Notes: generated by a model from the letters alone, not told the origin. Shown: positions 52,446 through 62,132, counted from the stretch's first letter. The stretch is DNA of 64,000 nt from Ardenticatenaceae bacterium (GCA_020634435.1 JACKBS010000009.1:186001-250000); one strand, 5' to 3'. Program-made: numbers and translations.

Positions 52446-53747
52446 TTACTTTCGTATTATTGGCAAGTAAAGCGCTGGTTGATTTCTAACGATAAATACA
52501 TCGCTTCTCGTGGTACCTTTTCTTTCATAGGCCACAAAAACAAACCAGTTATTTAGAACAGTAGCTGAAGGCTTAATTGCTCTATCATTTGCTCCCAAGC
52601 TGGAATCTATTGTCCCAATTGACGGATTAGAAGAGAAAGCACTACAACTGTTTGCTAATCTTACTCTCTCATTATTTGTACTGATGCTACCCGTAATACC
52701 ACTAAAGAAAATTACTCTACAACCACTTACCGAAACAATTTTAGGAACCAAGAACGTCGGATCCGAATCTTTAGCTCCAAAAGCTTGTACTGAGGCTAGG
52801 CGAAACTGCCAAGCATTACTAGTGAGCGGATTTGCTGTACAGTTAGTTGCACATTCAAGGTAGTAAAGGGTTTGTTGACTTTGCGATACTCGATTTTCGA
52901 AAGTAACAAATATGTGGTTGTTTGTAATGACAATGTCAGGTTCTCTCGCACTTGTGAGAACCGTTATTAAATCTGAAATGCCGCTGGCAGTGTTCCACAC
53001 TCCGCTAGAGTTGCGCTGTGCGAAATTTATCTTGTATTCAGAGCCTCCAACTTGTTCTTCCCAAACAATGCTTGGCTTGTTACTGGAGTCCACCGCTATA
53101 GATGGAGATTCGGAGGCTCCTCCACTATTGCTTACATTTACAGGAGTTGACCAGGTAGTTCCCCCATTAGTTGATTGTGAGTAATAAACATTCTGTCCAG
53201 AAAAACTTACTTGTGACCATACTAAGTGTAAAACCCCGTCATTACTCACAACGATTTTTGGGGATTCCATTAAAATATCAGCTGTTGAAAATAGTTGCTT
53301 GGCGCCGTTACTTGCCCAAACATTCTCGCTACCATACCATATTTGATTGTCATTTTCAGTCCAAACAGCATGCGCTTTACTATTATTATCAAAGGCAACG
53401 TGGACTTGTCTAGAGAAGGCTGTACTTGCGTATATTTTCGCTGGAGCAGACCATGTTTTTCCGTCATCGGTTGATCTGCGAAAATAGGGATCTGCGTCCA
53501 ATTCATTACTTGAAAGTTGCTTCAAATAAACAACGATCAGATCACCATTGGGTGCAGACGCAAGAACCGGCCGTTGAGCACCGTTTGGCGAGTCTTGAGA
53601 GTTAGTCAGCTGTTGAGCATTATCCCAATTGGCTAAAGACTCTATCGCTTCAGGCTCGGCAACATCAGCAGTCGTCACTTGGATAACAATTGGCATTAAA
53701 ACAAGAGCTAGAAGCGATATAAATCGAAAACGTACTGTTTTTATCAT
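52446..53747 (-). CDS. Secreted BNR/sialidase-type beta-propeller protein
   Basis: A 433-residue exported protein; N-terminal signal 'FISLLALVLMPIVIQVTTADVA'. Asp-box-like repeats are visible: 'YFRRSTDDGKTWSAPAKIYA', 'YYSQSTNGGTTWSTPVNVSN' and several degenerate copies, forming a sialidase-type propeller. No complete catalytic arginine triad could be confirmed, so it may bind rather than cleave glycans. ATG 53747 overlaps the TGA of the preceding gene (ATGA), showing translational coupling. It is the one gene of the operon with an unbroken frame. Confidence 0.82.
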   Translation of the reverse strand: MIKTVRFRFISLLALVLMPIVIQVTTADVAEPEAIESLANWDNAQQLTNSQDSPNGAQRPVLASAPNGDLIVVYLKQLSSNELDADPYFRRSTDDGKTWSAPAKIYASTAFSRQVHVAFDNNSKAHAVWTENDNQIWYGSENVWASNGAKQLFSTADILMESPKIVVSNDGVLHLVWSQVSFSGQNVYYSQSTNGGTTWSTPVNVSNSGGASESPSIAVDSSNKPSIVWEEQVGGSEYKINFAQRNSSGVWNTASGISDLITVLTSAREPDIVITNNHIFVTFENRVSQSQQTLYYLECATNCTANPLTSNAWQFRLASVQAFGAKDSDPTFLVPKIVSVSGCRVIFFSGITGSISTNNERVRLANSCSAFSSNPSIGTIDSSLGANDRAIKPSATVLNNWFVFVAYERKGTTRSDVFIVRNQPALYLPIIRK

Positions 53748-55839
53748 GAGCAAGGTCCTGGAATCATATAAACATTTGCAAAGTTAGTTGGCGGGTTTAT
53801 ACCTGTGCGTAAACCAAAGAAAGAATTGTTATCAATGGTGACACACGCCTTTATCGTATAACCTGATGGACTAATTGCTGGACCGATATTTGAAAATGTG
53901 TACAAGCCTTCAGCATCGGTCTGTGTAATTGCAACAACACCACTACCCGGAGCACCTGGGTCTACTAAAGTGACTAACGCCCGAAACTGGGTTAATAGTT
54001 CACTTGTTAGCACCTGAACTACACCACTAATTTCGCTATCACCGGTCAGATTTGGAGTTGGAGTAGGTGTGGCTGCTGGAGTGACATTGAGAACGGTCAG
54101 CGGGTTTGTCACATTGTTTAATTCGCTCACTTCGGAAATTTGCAAGACAGAGTCAACCATACCGTAAACTTGATGGGTCGTTGGGTTATTTGTAAATCCC
54201 AAAGGGGAAGTAATAGTAATAACTCGACTTTGGCCACCGTTTAGTCCGCTGACTGCTGAGTAGCCGTCGCTTTCTGTTAGCGGTATGCGGTCAGTCAAAA
54301 TTGTGGTCGGATCAAGATAAATATCCACAAAAAACTGGTTTTCCACATTTACTTCACCCGTATTGGTGATGTTCACCGTAAATTGTACGGGTTGGTAGGC
54401 AACGATCGGCGGGGTGCTGATGAGTTTTGGGGGACCAAAAGCAAGTAGGTCTGCTGGAATTGGTGTAACTGTTTGCGCCGGTACAGTTGGTGTGGGTTGA
54501 CCAGAACAGGGGATAGTAAACGTGTCAGACGCGGTTGCCCCATTGGTGCCGGACAAGGCGCTTACTGTGTAGGTGCCATTTGTTAGCCCGTTGAAGGTCC
54601 AGGTATAGGTGAAATTGCCGGGATGTGTGTTGGCTTGCAGCACAACCTGTGGTGCTCCTTGCCAAGACAAGGTTACTGACTGGTTGGTTGGCCAGTTATA
54701 ACCCTGCAAATTGAATTGAATATTCGGCCCAGGACCACAGTCAGGAAGATGACGATGTATGGACTTCCCGGCGTGTTGGTAGGTGATGGTAGGGGTGTAT
54801 TTGTTGGCGTGTTGGTTGGCACTGGCGTGAAGGTCGGTGAAGGGGTGTTGGTAGGCGGTGCGCCAACGACGATGGTCGTATCGTTATTAGTGCCATCATT
54901 GGTTTGTTGTGCCAACAGGACTTGGCCAATGTTTCCTGATGTCAGCGCTGGATTGAGAATGACCGTGCCAAAGCCAGCACAGGCGTGTCCGTTGAATGGG
55001 CCACCCAAAACGGCGCTGCCCAAAGTGGCGCCCGTAGATAAGTTGATCACTGTTACCGTAATACCAACATCACCCGTGATTAAAACGAAGTTGTTCCCAG
55101 CTACAGCACCACCCTCGAACTGAATATCGCAGCGTGGCGTAGGTGTAAAGGTGGGTGTGTTTGTTGGCGTGGAGGTGGGACCAGGGGTTGGCGTATTGGA
55201 TGGTGTAGGCGATGGTGTGGGTGATGGCGTCACGCCAGGAGTTGGTAGTGGCGGCAGGTTAGGTGGTAAGGCAGCGCCTTCGTTGCCGCTGCCACCTAAC
55301 TGGCCAAACGTTTCGTTATTAAGCGTTTCCTGGCCAAACACGGGAATGGAAGGCAGTATCGAAGAGAAGAACGGTGTGATGATGGGCACGCGGTAGGTAA
55401 CCCGAACCACAACAGGATTACTTGGAACACCAGCAAAATCATATTGTAGTTGGCCCTGCTGGTTCACGCCCCAAACTTCAATGTTGTAATATTGATCATC
55501 CTCAAAAACAACAGAGTCTTCGTTTAGCGGTAACCCAGCCATATGGGTATGGGCTTTGTCGATTACTGAGGCCAGGCGCAAATCATCACAAACATCACGA
55601 CCCCCGGTAACAAATTTAGGTAGACCGAAATCAACGGCGCAGGTTGGGGCTTCTGATTGGCCTGTAATGGCATACCGCGCCCCTTCACGGGCCGCATTTT
55701 GCACCGTGTTCCAGGCCCACAGGATGCGGGCACTTTCGATGATTAGGAAGATCATGGCCAGAAGCACAGAGATGATTAAGGCAAATTCGACCAATGCCTG
55801 TCCGGGAGAGTTACTAAAACGTCGTTTGATTTTGATCAT
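53744..55839 (-). pseudogene. TadE-like pseudopilin fused to adhesin-like modules, frameshifted
   Basis: First gene of the operon, about 698 residues when joined. 'SPGQALVEFALIISVLLAMI' is a TadE prepilin N-terminus (Glu at +5), with 'VQNAAREGARYAITG'. A long 'SNTPTPGPTSTPTNTP' linker and a module 'CDIQFEGGAVAGNNFVLIT' follow. At about 54760 the frame breaks: the next module 'PDCGPGPNIQFNLQGYNW' is one frame over and continues through a CARDB-like domain ('PPIVAYQPVQFTVNITNTGE') and a C-terminal carboxypeptidase-regulatory-like domain to 53744. The intact paralogue at 62133-63983 shows the expected continuous order. Confidence 0.8.
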
Positions 55840-56019
55840 GATAAATTTACTCTGCGTATGATTGTTCAGGGCATAGATTCCATCTGTATCTTCTTTCCGG
55901 TATACTGGATGCAGATGGAACAAGGGCAATTTATTTAGTCACCAGTTAAAGGTTAGCAGAGTCCTGTCATTTTAGCGTTGATCGAGCGTTGATCTTGACT
56001 CAATTTCTTGACGTAGAGT

Positions 56020-57654
56020 ATGACAAAAGTACTGAAATTAGCTTTGTTTGGTCCATTACACATCACAATCGACGATGAACCGTTGATCGGGCTGGATTCG
56101 GCGAAGGCGCAGGCGTTGCTGTGTTATTTGGCGGTAAACGGCCGTTCCCATTCTCGCCACGCCCTTGCTAATTTGTTGTGGGGAGAACTGCCCGAGTCCG
56201 ATGCCCGGCGTAACCTGCGGGGCGTGCTGCTGAAACTGCGTCAGCATGTGGAACCGTACCTGCAAATTAATCACCAAACAATAGGATTGAATCCTGAAGC
56301 GGCCGTTTGGGTGGATACGGCCGTTTTCCAACAGTCCATCCGCAATGGTGAGAAAAATGGCAGTGATTGGCAAACGGCCGTTCAGCTTTATCGCGGTGAG
56401 TTTTTACAAGAGTTCTACATTCGCCAGGCCCCCGATTTTGACAACTGGCTCAACGAGCAGCGCACCTTTTTCCACAATCAGGCAATCACGGCCCACCACG
56501 CCTGGGCCAGCCAACTCTTGGCGCAAGGCCGCTACCCCGACGGCATCCGCGTGGCGCGGCAGCTGCTGACCCTGGAACCGACTCGTGAAGCAAGCCACCG
56601 CCTGCTGATGGAACTGCTAGCCAGCGATGGCCAGCGTCCGGCCGCGCTGCACCAGTTTGAGCAGTGCCAGCAAATTTTGGCGACTGAGTTGGGGGTGGAT
56701 GTTTCGGCGGAAACGGCCGTATTGCACGAGCAGATTCGCTCTGGCGAGTATGACAAGGTGACTGCGACCACAGGTCGCTTGTGGCAAGGTGACAAGGTGA
56801 CCCGCCCGGACAATGTCACCTTGTCACCCGGTCACCAGCGTTTGCAAAACGCCGTCACCCAATCTCCCTTCATCGCTGGGCCACCCATCACCGAACCCAC
56901 TCAATTTTTTGGTCGTGAGCGCGAACTCAAGCGCTTGGGAATGCTGTTAAGGCAACGGCCGTTGCAAAACGCGGCCATCATCGGACCCCGGCGCAGCGGT
57001 AAGACCTCGCTGCTGCATTATTTACGGTTGGCGGATTGGCTGCCGCAGGCCAGCGGCTATCGCTGGATTTTTGTTGATTTTCAGGACGCGCGGTTGGGGC
57101 GGCAGGAAACGCTGCTGCGCACGTTGCTTACGGAAATGGAACTGGACGTTCCCGATCCATGCGAGCTCGAAAATTTTATGGATGTGGTGAGCGACAATCT
57201 GGATCGCCCCACCGTGATCTTGTTTGACGAACTGGGTGTGGCCCTGACCCGCTATCCCGAACTCGACGATGCGTTTTGGGAAAGCCTGCGCTCCCTGGCG
57301 ACCAATCAGGTAAACGGCAACCTCGGTTTTGTGCTTTCCAGCGCCCAGCCGCCGGACGTGCTGGCCCAGCATCAGGGGATGGGCTCCCCATTTTTCAACA
57401 TTTTTGGCTATACGGCCGTTCTCGGCCCACTTTCCGAAGAAGGCGCAAAGCAGTTAATCGCCACCGCACCGATCAAGTTTGCCGCGCGGGATGTGGAGTG
57501 GATTTTGGCAGAAAGTGGCCGTTGGCCCATGCCGCTGCAAATTCTCTGCCGTGAGCGGCTGCTGGCTCTTAGCGAAGGCGAAACCAGCGACGATTGGCGC
57601 GAAGAAGCGCTGCGGCAGTTAGAACCGCTGCGCCGCATGGCCAGTGATCGGTAA
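56020..57654 (+). CDS. BTAD (SARP-like) regulator with AAA/STAND-type ATPase domain
   Basis: A 544-residue regulator. Residues about 5-95 are an OmpR-like winged DNA-binding domain ('AKAQALLCYLAVNGRSHSRH', 'NLLWGELPESDARRNLR'). Residues about 100-240 are a bacterial transcriptional activator domain ('DFDNWLNEQRTFFHNQAITA'). After a repeat-derived linker (about 243-273), the ATPase has Walker A 'IIGPRRSGKTSLL' near 321 and Walker B 'TVILFDELGVAL' near 399. It is divergent from the pseudopilin operon, whose first gene starts about 180 bases away, so it is a good candidate for its regulator. Followed by a second, membrane-anchored ATPase gene. Confidence 0.88.
   Translation: MTKVLKLALFGPLHITIDDEPLIGLDSAKAQALLCYLAVNGRSHSRHALANLLWGELPESDARRNLRGVLLKLRQHVEPYLQINHQTIGLNPEAAVWVDTAVFQQSIRNGEKNGSDWQTAVQLYRGEFLQEFYIRQAPDFDNWLNEQRTFFHNQAITAHHAWASQLLAQGRYPDGIRVARQLLTLEPTREASHRLLMELLASDGQRPAALHQFEQCQQILATELGVDVSAETAVLHEQIRSGEYDKVTATTGRLWQGDKVTRPDNVTLSPGHQRLQNAVTQSPFIAGPPITEPTQFFGRERELKRLGMLLRQRPLQNAAIIGPRRSGKTSLLHYLRLADWLPQASGYRWIFVDFQDARLGRQETLLRTLLTEMELDVPDPCELENFMDVVSDNLDRPTVILFDELGVALTRYPELDDAFWESLRSLATNQVNGNLGFVLSSAQPPDVLAQHQGMGSPFFNIFGYTAVLGPLSEEGAKQLIATAPIKFAARDVEWILAESGRWPMPLQILCRERLLALSEGETSDDWREEALRQLEPLRRMASDR
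56745..56840. repeat. GACAAGGTGAC-type repeat inside the BTAD regulator gene
   Basis: Direct and inverted copies of gacaaggtgac (two forward, with ttgtcacc and ggtcacc in reverse) lie within the coding sequence, in frame, giving a linker containing 'YDKVTATTG' and 'GDKVTRPDNVTL'. The architecture matches the intergenic repeat hairpins of this genome, suggesting one was inserted into the gene at a domain boundary. Confidence 0.6.
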
Positions 57655-57741
57655 ACCGTAATCAGTAATCGGTAATCCGTGTCCGAACACCGATAACCGT
57701 TTACCGATAACCGATTACCGACAACCGACCACCGATTACCG
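57655..57741. repeat. CCGATTA/ACCGATAA-type heptad inverted repeat
   Basis: Repeated units (taatcgg, taatccg, ataaccg, attaccg) in both orientations fill the whole gap between the two ATPase genes. A shorter relative lies at about 28930-28975 between phnE and phnC. Confidence 0.68.
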
Positions 57742-57742
57742 A

Positions 57743-60483
57743 ATGAACGACACCCTCCGCAATCGCTACACCGACGCCCCGACGCTGACCGGAAACCTGC
57801 TGACCGGCAGCGTGCGGCTGCTGTTTTGGCTCTTTTTCCATCCCTCGGCGTGGCGCAACCACCTTAAACGCATCGACAGCACGCTTTCCCCGTATTTTAG
57901 TTTGGCTGATTTGCGGCGGCGGCAATGGACGAATACGGCCGCTCTCCGCTTCCTTCTTATGACCTTTTTTGCCTGGCCGCTGCTGGTCGGCTTGCTGTTG
58001 GCGATGGTGCTCTGGCTGATCAAGCTGCCCACGACGGCGCTGCTGCTGGGCGTCATGCTGGGCATCGCCGTGGGGCTGATTGTGGGGCTGGCCGCCAGCA
58101 TCGCGGGCAGCGTGGCGATTGGCGTGACGGTGGGTATGGCCACCGGCTTTTCTTTAGGTTTGGGTGCGGCGCTGCTGCTGCGCTCCGCTGGGGATTTGGT
58201 GCTGAACGGTGCGCCGGTGCCGCTGGAAATTGCCATCAGCAGCCTGATTGGGGCGACGAGCGGGCTGGCAGGTGGACTGGCCTACGGCGTTGGTGTGGGC
58301 GTGACGCGGGAAGAGATGGTGCAGGAAGCGGCTACCGTCTCTGTTTTGCGGCAGGTGGGCGGCATGGTGGTGGGCATTCTCATTGGGCTGGCGGCCGGTT
58401 TTTTGGCCCGATTTTTAGAAGGTAGCTGGGCAACGGCTTTGCTGGCGGCGCTACCCTTTGGCGTAGCCGTGGGCTGGCGCAGTCAGAGTTGGCGACGGGG
58501 TCTGGTGGCAGGGGTGTTGGTGGGAACGGCCGTTTGGTTAGCAGGTGGTGTGCCGAGTGCAACGGCAGTTGGTGGACTCGTTCAGGCGTTGGCTTTTGTC
58601 GCGTTTGTGGCGGCGCTCTTTGCCCTGCCTTACGTGTTGGCCGAGAAGATTGCCGGCACCTGGGCGGGCGGTTTGGCTGGGGCGCTGGGCAGCGGTGCGG
58701 GGCTGTTTTTGTTTGCCACCGATGGCGCATCGTATGGTCCATTTTTGTCGTTTGGCCTGGCCGGGATTTTGCTGGGGCTGACCCTTGCCTGGTGGCGGCC
58801 CGTCCTGCTCTACCCATTTTTGCTGGTGTGGAGACCAGATCCTGTACCAGTTGGATGTGCAGCGGGCGATGATGGGCGAAACGGCCGCTGCTGCACTGGC
58901 ACTCGACGCTTCTGGGACGAATTTCAACGCCTGCCGCTGCTCAATCTGGATGCCCTGCTGCTGACCATCCAAAAAATCTGGCTGAGGGCGCACGGCGATG
59001 GCTTACCTCACCGGCACGCGGCAATGGGGCGGCCCAATCGGCCCAGAGTGGGCTGGATGCGCGGCAGTTGGAATTGTGTGAAACGGCCGTTGCCATCGCT
59101 GAGGTGCATCCCGGTCTGGCGGCGGGCGATCTGGTGGGCCCGGCCAGCGCCCTGCTGCGCAGCTTCAGCCGCCTCAGTACCGACGTGGCCGCCGCTTTGC
59201 AGCAGGAGAGCGCCTACAACCAGCGCCTCGCCCTGCACGCCGTCGAGGATCGGCTGGATGGGCTTCTTCGAGAGTTAACTCGAAGCAATGAGCCATATGC
59301 CGCCCGCTTCCGCCCGATTGCGGCGAATTGGCGGCACATCATTGGCGAAAAGGGGGCGCGGCTGGCCGAGGAGGCGGAGCTGCGCCAGGAGATTGACAGC
59401 CCATACATCATCGGCGTGCCGCTGACGGAGAAGCAGGCCATTTTCATTGGGCGTCAGGACGTGAGTAGTCGGATCGAGCAGCTTTTGCTGGACCGTCGCC
59501 AGCCGCCGCTGCTGCTTTATGGCCAGCGGCGCGTAGGCAAAACGTCGCTGCTCAACAATTTGGGGCGGCTGCTGCCCAGCAGCATCGTGCCCCTGTTTGT
59601 GGACTTGCAAGGCCCGGCCTCGCGGGCGCAGGATGAGGCGGGCTTTTTGTACAACGTGGCCCGCAGCATGGTCCAGTCGGCCAAACGGCAGCGGGGCGTG
59701 GCCCTACCGCCGCTCAGCCGTGAGCAGCTGCACGACGACCCGTTCACCCGCTTCGACGAATGGCTGGACGAGGTGGAAGCGGCGCTGGGTGGCCAAACGG
59801 CGCTGCTGATGTTGGACGAGTTTGAGGCGCTGGAGCGGGTACTGGCCTTGCAGCGCTTCGACGAGGAGATTGTGCTGGGGATGCTGCGCCATCTCATCCA
59901 GCACCGGCCCAAATTTAAGGTGCTGCTCTCTGGCTCGCACACGCTGGCGGAATTTTCGCGCTGGTCCAGCTATTTGATCAACGTGCAGGTGGTGCACATC
60001 GGCTATCTGCACCCGGACGAGGCGCGGCAGCTGGTGGAAGCGCCGGTGCAGCAGTTTGCCTTGCGCTATGAACCGGCCGCCAGCCAGCGGGTGCTGGACC
60101 TGACGCGGGGGCATCCGTTCCTGGTGCAGCTGCTCTGCGCCGAGATTGTGGCCCTGAAAAACGAGCAGCCCCCGGCGCAGCGTCGGTTGGCGACGGTGGA
60201 GGATGTGGAAACGGCCGTACCCGAAGCGCTCATCCACGGCAGCTTCTTCTTCGCCGACATGCGCAACCAGACGGACGAGGTAGGGGGACAGGTGCTGCGT
60301 TTGCTGGCCCAAGCGGGCGAAAAGCAAACCCTTTCGCGTAGCCAATTTAAGGAGGCGATGGGCGGCGTGGAGCTCAACCAAACCCTCACCCAACTCCAAC
60401 AGCGCGAACTCATCGAGCCACACGGCGATGGCCTGCGCTTTCAAATTGAGCTGGTGCGTCGTTGGTTTGTGGGGCAGGGGTGA
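57743..60483 (+). pseudogene. Membrane-anchored AAA/STAND-type ATPase, frame-disrupted in the middle
   Basis: About 910 residues when joined. The first frame (57743 to about 58835) encodes a glycine-rich polytopic membrane domain with many helices ('LLLGVMLGIAVGLIVGLAAS'). Between 58835 and 59040 the sense moves among three frames ('QILYQLDVQRAMMGETAAAA', 'FWDEFQRLPLLNLDALLLTI', 'MAYLTGTRQWG', 'AAQSAQSGLDARQLELCETA'), implying at least four single-base changes. The last frame to 60483 holds an ATPase: 'AIFIGRQDVSSRIEQLLLDR', Walker A 'YGQRRVGKTSLLNNL', Walker B 'ALLMLDEFEALE'. The ATPase is related to that of the BTAD regulator. It could relay a membrane signal; function unknown. Confidence 0.78.
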
Positions 60484-60611
60484 ACGGGTGTGTTTGATGT
60501 CTGTGGGTGAGAACGACTGCTTAAAATTAGTAGCGAATTGATAGCCTATCTTCATTGACATCCAGTTCTTGCAGCAGCTATCCTTTGCAGGATTCCCAAG
60601 AGGTGCACAAA

Positions 60612-61610
60612 ATGAAGCGTAAATCATTTTCATTGGTTGTAGATGTCATTGGTATAGTCTTGTTACTCTTTGCAGCGAGTTGTGCAGTTGCATCCACTGA
60701 GCCTGTACCATCGAGAGAGCAGGAATCATTAACCACCTCGGTTATTGCCAGCCCTATCCCACTTACCCCAACAAATCTTGTTGCAAATCTTACCTCTTCC
60801 ATAGAACCCACACTTACATTAGCTCCGACTAACACTCCAACGTTGACACCAACTATTGAATCAATTGTCACAGAAATCCCGACTGCCATACCTACACCGC
60901 CGGGTGACGATACAAACAGTCAAGTTCTTTGGTTATTGGAAACAAACAATGGGTGTCAACTTCCTTGTTGGTGGGGAATTACACCCGGACAAACCGATTG
61001 GCCGACGGCGCAAAATTTCCTTAGCATCTTTGATTCTAACATATACGAGGCATCTGTAACGTCAGAATTGATATACTATGGAATAAGAATTCCTTTGCTG
61101 CCCGAAATATTTCAAGCGGATCAAACAGAGCTAGGCATTCTGGCGCATGAGGGGTTCGTAGAGAAAATTTTTACTGACGTTTCTTTTGGTAACACTCCAA
61201 CGGGTTATCTCGCTTCGTATACTCTTCCCACGTTTTTGACTAATTATGGACAACCCTCAGAGGTATGGATGTTTACCTATCGATCTGCACTTGAGGGAAA
61301 TGAGTTACCATTCGCGATCGTACTATTTTATGCTGAAAAAGGTATTGCAGGGCTATTTAGTGACAACGGTGAAAGACAAGGGGATATAGTTCAGGGATGT
61401 CCTCAAGAAGATGTGGTTTCATTTTTAAGTCTTTGGGCACCCAGCTTAAACTTGACATTTGCACAAGTGATTAATGGTACGTCAGCGTTAGAAAAAGATT
61501 ACCTTGCTTTGGAAGACGCAACAGAAATGGATATAGAGACTTTTTACGAGACATTTGTAAACCCGGAAAATACAATTTGTCTGCAAACTCCCGCTAATTT
61601 GTGGCATTAA
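60612..61610 (+). CDS. AT-rich hypothetical lipoprotein
   Basis: A 332-residue putative lipoprotein: signal with lipobox 'LLLFAASCAVAS', a Thr/Pro linker ('LTLAPTNTPTLTPTIES') and a globular domain starting 'VLWLLETNNGCQLPCWWGIT', with a Cys pair and several Trp. ATG 60612 is chosen because the signal sequence begins there. Codon use is AT-rich compared with the flanking ATPase gene and there is no ACGGCCGT inside. No family recognised; similar 'PCWWGI' proteins are familiar from Anaerolineae-like genomes. Confidence 0.7.
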   Translation: MKRKSFSLVVDVIGIVLLLFAASCAVASTEPVPSREQESLTTSVIASPIPLTPTNLVANLTSSIEPTLTLAPTNTPTLTPTIESIVTEIPTAIPTPPGDDTNSQVLWLLETNNGCQLPCWWGITPGQTDWPTAQNFLSIFDSNIYEASVTSELIYYGIRIPLLPEIFQADQTELGILAHEGFVEKIFTDVSFGNTPTGYLASYTLPTFLTNYGQPSEVWMFTYRSALEGNELPFAIVLFYAEKGIAGLFSDNGERQGDIVQGCPQEDVVSFLSLWAPSLNLTFAQVINGTSALEKDYLALEDATEMDIETFYETFVNPENTICLQTPANLWH

Positions 61611-61617
61611 ATCCCAC

Positions 61618-61725
61618 CTGCTGTGGCTCGGTCTCTGGTCGCGTCGCCAATTTTACTTTGCTGAATTTTTGGGTTTTGGCGTAGGTTGTTTTTCACAAGG
61701 AAGAAGGCAAGGGGGAGAGGGTGGG
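61618..61725. repeat. Left copy of a ~100-bp imperfect direct repeat
   Basis: Shares the phrases 'tgtggct.ggtctct', 'ccaattt', 'gggttttggcgt.ggttgttttt' and 'aaggaagaag' with 62004-62110 in the same order and spacing. The two copies bracket the antitoxin gene. Confidence 0.65.
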
Positions 61726-61737
61726 AAACGATTATTA

Positions 61738-61959
61738 TCAAAGCTCTGACCAAATTTGTTTCATTACATCATCGGCTTTAACCATTTGCACCACGCCAGC
61801 ATCTATGTCCGAAACACGTTTTTCAATCAGGCTGATCCATTCTGGGGATAGATTAATTTGTTCCTCGGCATCTATCATTTCCAGGATTTTTTCAGCAATA
61901 TAAGCGCGTGTCGGCGCAGGCATTAAAGCGACTTCTTGTAAAATCTGTTCAATCGTCAT
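61738..61959 (-). CDS. Orphan addiction-module antitoxin component
   Basis: A 73-residue protein: 'MTIEQILQEVALMPAPTRAY' followed by 'SPEWISLIEKRVSDIDAGVV' and 'VKADDVMKQIWSEL', the pattern of the TIGR02574-type addiction module component that normally precedes a RelE/ParE toxin. No toxin gene follows on either side, so the module is incomplete or the protein has another role. ATG 61959 is chosen over an upstream frame lying in repeat DNA. The gene is flanked by two imperfect direct repeats. Confidence 0.78.
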   Translation of the reverse strand: MTIEQILQEVALMPAPTRAYIAEKILEMIDAEEQINLSPEWISLIEKRVSDIDAGVVQMVKADDVMKQIWSEL

Positions 61960-62003
61960 AGGCAGATTATAACATACCTTTTTCCAAAATTTACAGCTAC
62001 TTG

Positions 62004-62110
62004 CCTGTGGCTTGGTCTCTGCCAGGGGCTCCAATTTCAGTTTGATGAACTTTCGGGTTTTGGCGTGGGTTGTTTTTCATAAGGAAGAAGATGAGGAGGG
62101 AAACGGCCGT
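62004..62110. repeat. Right copy of the ~100-bp imperfect direct repeat
   Basis: Second copy of the repeat at 61618-61725, about 385 bases away, roughly three quarters identical by eye. It lies between the antitoxin start and the 3' end of the large secreted protein gene. Confidence 0.65.
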
Positions 62111-62132
62111 AACCCCCACACGCCATCCCTGA

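Noticed and set aside
57743..58425. Glycine-rich overlapping frame (57925-58425) as a separate gene
   Set aside because: It is an out-of-frame reading of the GC-rich membrane-domain gene; the other frame has clear transmembrane periodicity.
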